Source: Phycisphaeraceae bacterium (lineage in GTDB: Bacteria; Planctomycetota; Phycisphaerae; Phycisphaerales; Phycisphaeraceae). From it: 10,669 bases of DNA. This document shows, piece after piece, positions 9,412-10,669 of this stretch. The position numbers and the translations under genes are program-made. The stretch is taken from the NCBI GenBank assembly GCA_029260675.1, contig JAJDCV010000091.1, positions 1 through 10,669 on the forward strand, written 5' to 3'. The notes under the pieces were generated by a model. That model made no database searches. It saw only the letters and a program-made list of their open reading frames with translations, and was not told where the DNA came from. Every line of letters begins with the position of its first letter. Position 1 is the first letter of the stretch.

Positions 9412-10669
9412 ATGGCGATGCTGCTGACCGCCCGTGACCTGAGTAAGACCTACGCGACACACACGCTGTTCTCTGGGGTGGCGATGAGTCTGTCTGACGG
9501 GGACCGCCTCGGGCTGATCGGGCCCAACGGGTCCGGGAAATCGACGCTGCTGAAGATCTTTGCCGGGCTGGTTGATCCGGACGAGGGGGAGATCACCCGG
9601 CGTAAGCAGTTGCATACCGCCTACGTCACGCAGGACGATACGTTTGAGGCCGGTGCCACGCCGATGTCCGCGGTGTTGGCGGAGCTGGGTGATCAGAAGC
9701 CCGGCGAGGCGCTCAACGCCGAGACACGGGCGGCGATCTCGTTGAGCAAGCTGGGTTTTACCGTGTTGGATCAGCCGGTCTCGACGCTGTCCGGCGGCTG
9801 GAAGAAGCGGCTGTCGATCGCCTGTGCCCTGGCCCACGAGCCGGACATCCTGATGCTCGATGAGCCGACGAATCACCTGGATCTGGAAGGCGTGCTCTGG
9901 CTGGAGCAGTTTGTCCGGCAGGCACCGATGGCGGTGGCGTTCATCACGCACGACCGGGTGTTCCTGGAGCGTGTGGCTAAGCGCGTAGTCGAGTTGTCGC
10001 GGGCCTACCCGGACGGGCTGTTCGAGGTGCGGGGCAACTACTCGGAATTTGTGCGCCGCAAGGAGGAGTTTCTTGACGGGCAGGCATCGCAGCAGACGGC
10101 GTTGGGCGGGAAAGTCCGGCGTGACACGGCGTGGTTGATGCAGGGGATCCAGGGCCGGCAGACACGTAACAAGACGCAGGTCGCCGCCGCCGATGATCGC
10201 CGGGCCGAACTCAAGGCTACGACCTTCCGCAACAACGCGCCCAAGCAGACCACCGCCATCGAGTTCCAGACGACCGAACGCAAGACCAATAAGCTGCTTG
10301 CGGCGCATCACGTATCCAAGTCGATGGGCGGCAAGCTGTTGTTCGACGGGCTGGACCTGAAGTTGTCACCGGGTATGCGGCTGGGCCTGTTGGGCCCCAA
10401 CGGCTCGGGTAAGACGACGCTGCTGCGCCTGCTGACCGGTGAGCTGACACCCGACTCCGGGTCGATCAAGCCCGCGCCCGAATTGCGGATCGTTAACTTC
10501 ACCCAGCACCGAGAAGACCTCATCCCGACCATGTCCCTGCGTGAGGCGCTCTGCCCGGTCGGCGACACGGTCGAGTATCACGGCAAGCCGGTCCATGTCG
10601 CGGGCTGGGCACGCAAGTTCCTTTTCGAGACATCCAAGTTCAACGTCTCCGTCGGCGACCTCTCCGGCG
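9412..10669 (+). CDS. uup: ABC-F family ATPase, Uup type (3' truncated by window)
   Basis: A soluble protein with two ATP-binding domains and no membrane part. ABC-F proteins act on ribosomes, and Uup is also linked to DNA branch or transposon excision control. The frame is open from ATG 9412 to the window end (419 codons; full Uup proteins have about 600-640). Domain 1 has Walker A GPNGSGKS (37-44), signature LSGGWKKR (126-133), Walker B ILMLDEPTNHLD (146-157) and H-switch ITHDR (H180). The linker has GNYSEFVRRKEE (208-219) and VRRDTAWLMQGIQGRQTRNK (235-254), like Uup's RRELEWLRRGxxARTTK segment. The Trp after LSGG and this linker favour Uup over EttA or resistance ABC-F types. Domain 2 starts near 296 with Walker A GPNGSGKT (328-335); the window ends at the VGDLSG of its second signature. 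No Shine-Dalgarno sequence precedes the ATG at 9412 or the in-frame ATG at 9418. Confidence 0.92.
   Translation, partial: MAMLLTARDLSKTYATHTLFSGVAMSLSDGDRLGLIGPNGSGKSTLLKIFAGLVDPDEGEITRRKQLHTAYVTQDDTFEAGATPMSAVLAELGDQKPGEALNAETRAAISLSKLGFTVLDQPVSTLSGGWKKRLSIACALAHEPDILMLDEPTNHLDLEGVLWLEQFVRQAPMAVAFITHDRVFLERVAKRVVELSRAYPDGLFEVRGNYSEFVRRKEEFLDGQASQQTALGGKVRRDTAWLMQGIQGRQTRNKTQVAAADDRRAELKATTFRNNAPKQTTAIEFQTTERKTNKLLAAHHVSKSMGGKLLFDGLDLKLSPGMRLGLLGPNGSGKTTLLRLLTGELTPDSGSIKPAPELRIVNFTQHREDLIPTMSLREALCPVGDTVEYHGKPVHVAGWARKFLFETSKFNVSVGDLSG

Noticed and set aside
9397..10311. Minus-strand open frame of 304 codons opposite the ABC-F gene
   Set aside because: The plus frame carries full ABC-F motifs in order. 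The minus frame is Arg/Gln/His-rich with no domain, as expected of a shadow.

Overview
This is a GC-rich, densely coded bacterial chromosome segment that looks like ordinary core or housekeeping territory. It holds seven protein genes, two of them cut by the window edges, and one tRNA gene. I found no transposase, integrase, phage gene, CRISPR array or toxin/defence module. The source cannot be fixed from sequence alone. The GC-rich codon use, Gram-negative-type envelope genes (DsbD-like reductase, UppP), scarce Shine-Dalgarno sequences and protein style fit a planctomycete, perhaps of the Phycisphaerae. That placement is a moderate-confidence inference.

Layout: (1) 1-324 (+) is the 3' end of a peptidase M19 (membrane dipeptidase) gene. 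(2) 356-3904 (-) is a complete cobalamin-dependent methionine synthase, metH, convergent with the dipeptidase. (3) 3905-4057 is a divergent promoter region with a good candidate metH promoter. (4) 4058-4942 (+) is uppP/bacA, undecaprenyl-diphosphatase. (5) 4920-5894 (-) is a zinc-dependent medium-chain dehydrogenase whose last codons overlap the end of uppP tail to tail. (6) 5895-6086 is a divergent intergenic region. (7) 6087-7022 (+) is nadK, NAD kinase. (8) 7023-7109 is a convergent gap with a short hairpin. (9) 7110-9050 (-) is a DsbD/ScsB-type protein-disulfide reductase. (10) 9164-9237 (-) is tRNA-Arg(CCT) with its own candidate promoter. (11) 9412-10669 (+) is the 5' part of an ABC-F ATPase of the Uup type, cut by the window end inside its second signature motif.

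The genes do not form one pathway. They cover one-carbon/methionine metabolism (metH), lipid-carrier recycling for peptidoglycan (uppP), NADP supply (nadK), periplasmic thiol reduction (DsbD-like) and ribosome or DNA-associated ATPase work (Uup). Neighbouring protein genes alternate in orientation throughout, so most are probably single-gene transcription units. The only same-strand neighbours are the tRNA and the dsbD-like gene.

The points most worth a second look are small: promoter-like -10 boxes 7-8 nt upstream of the nadK and uup-like start codons (possible leaderless mRNAs), the coding overlap between uppP and the dehydrogenase, and a metH promoter placement that leaves no room for a riboswitch. 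I did not find an undescribed multi-gene system here.
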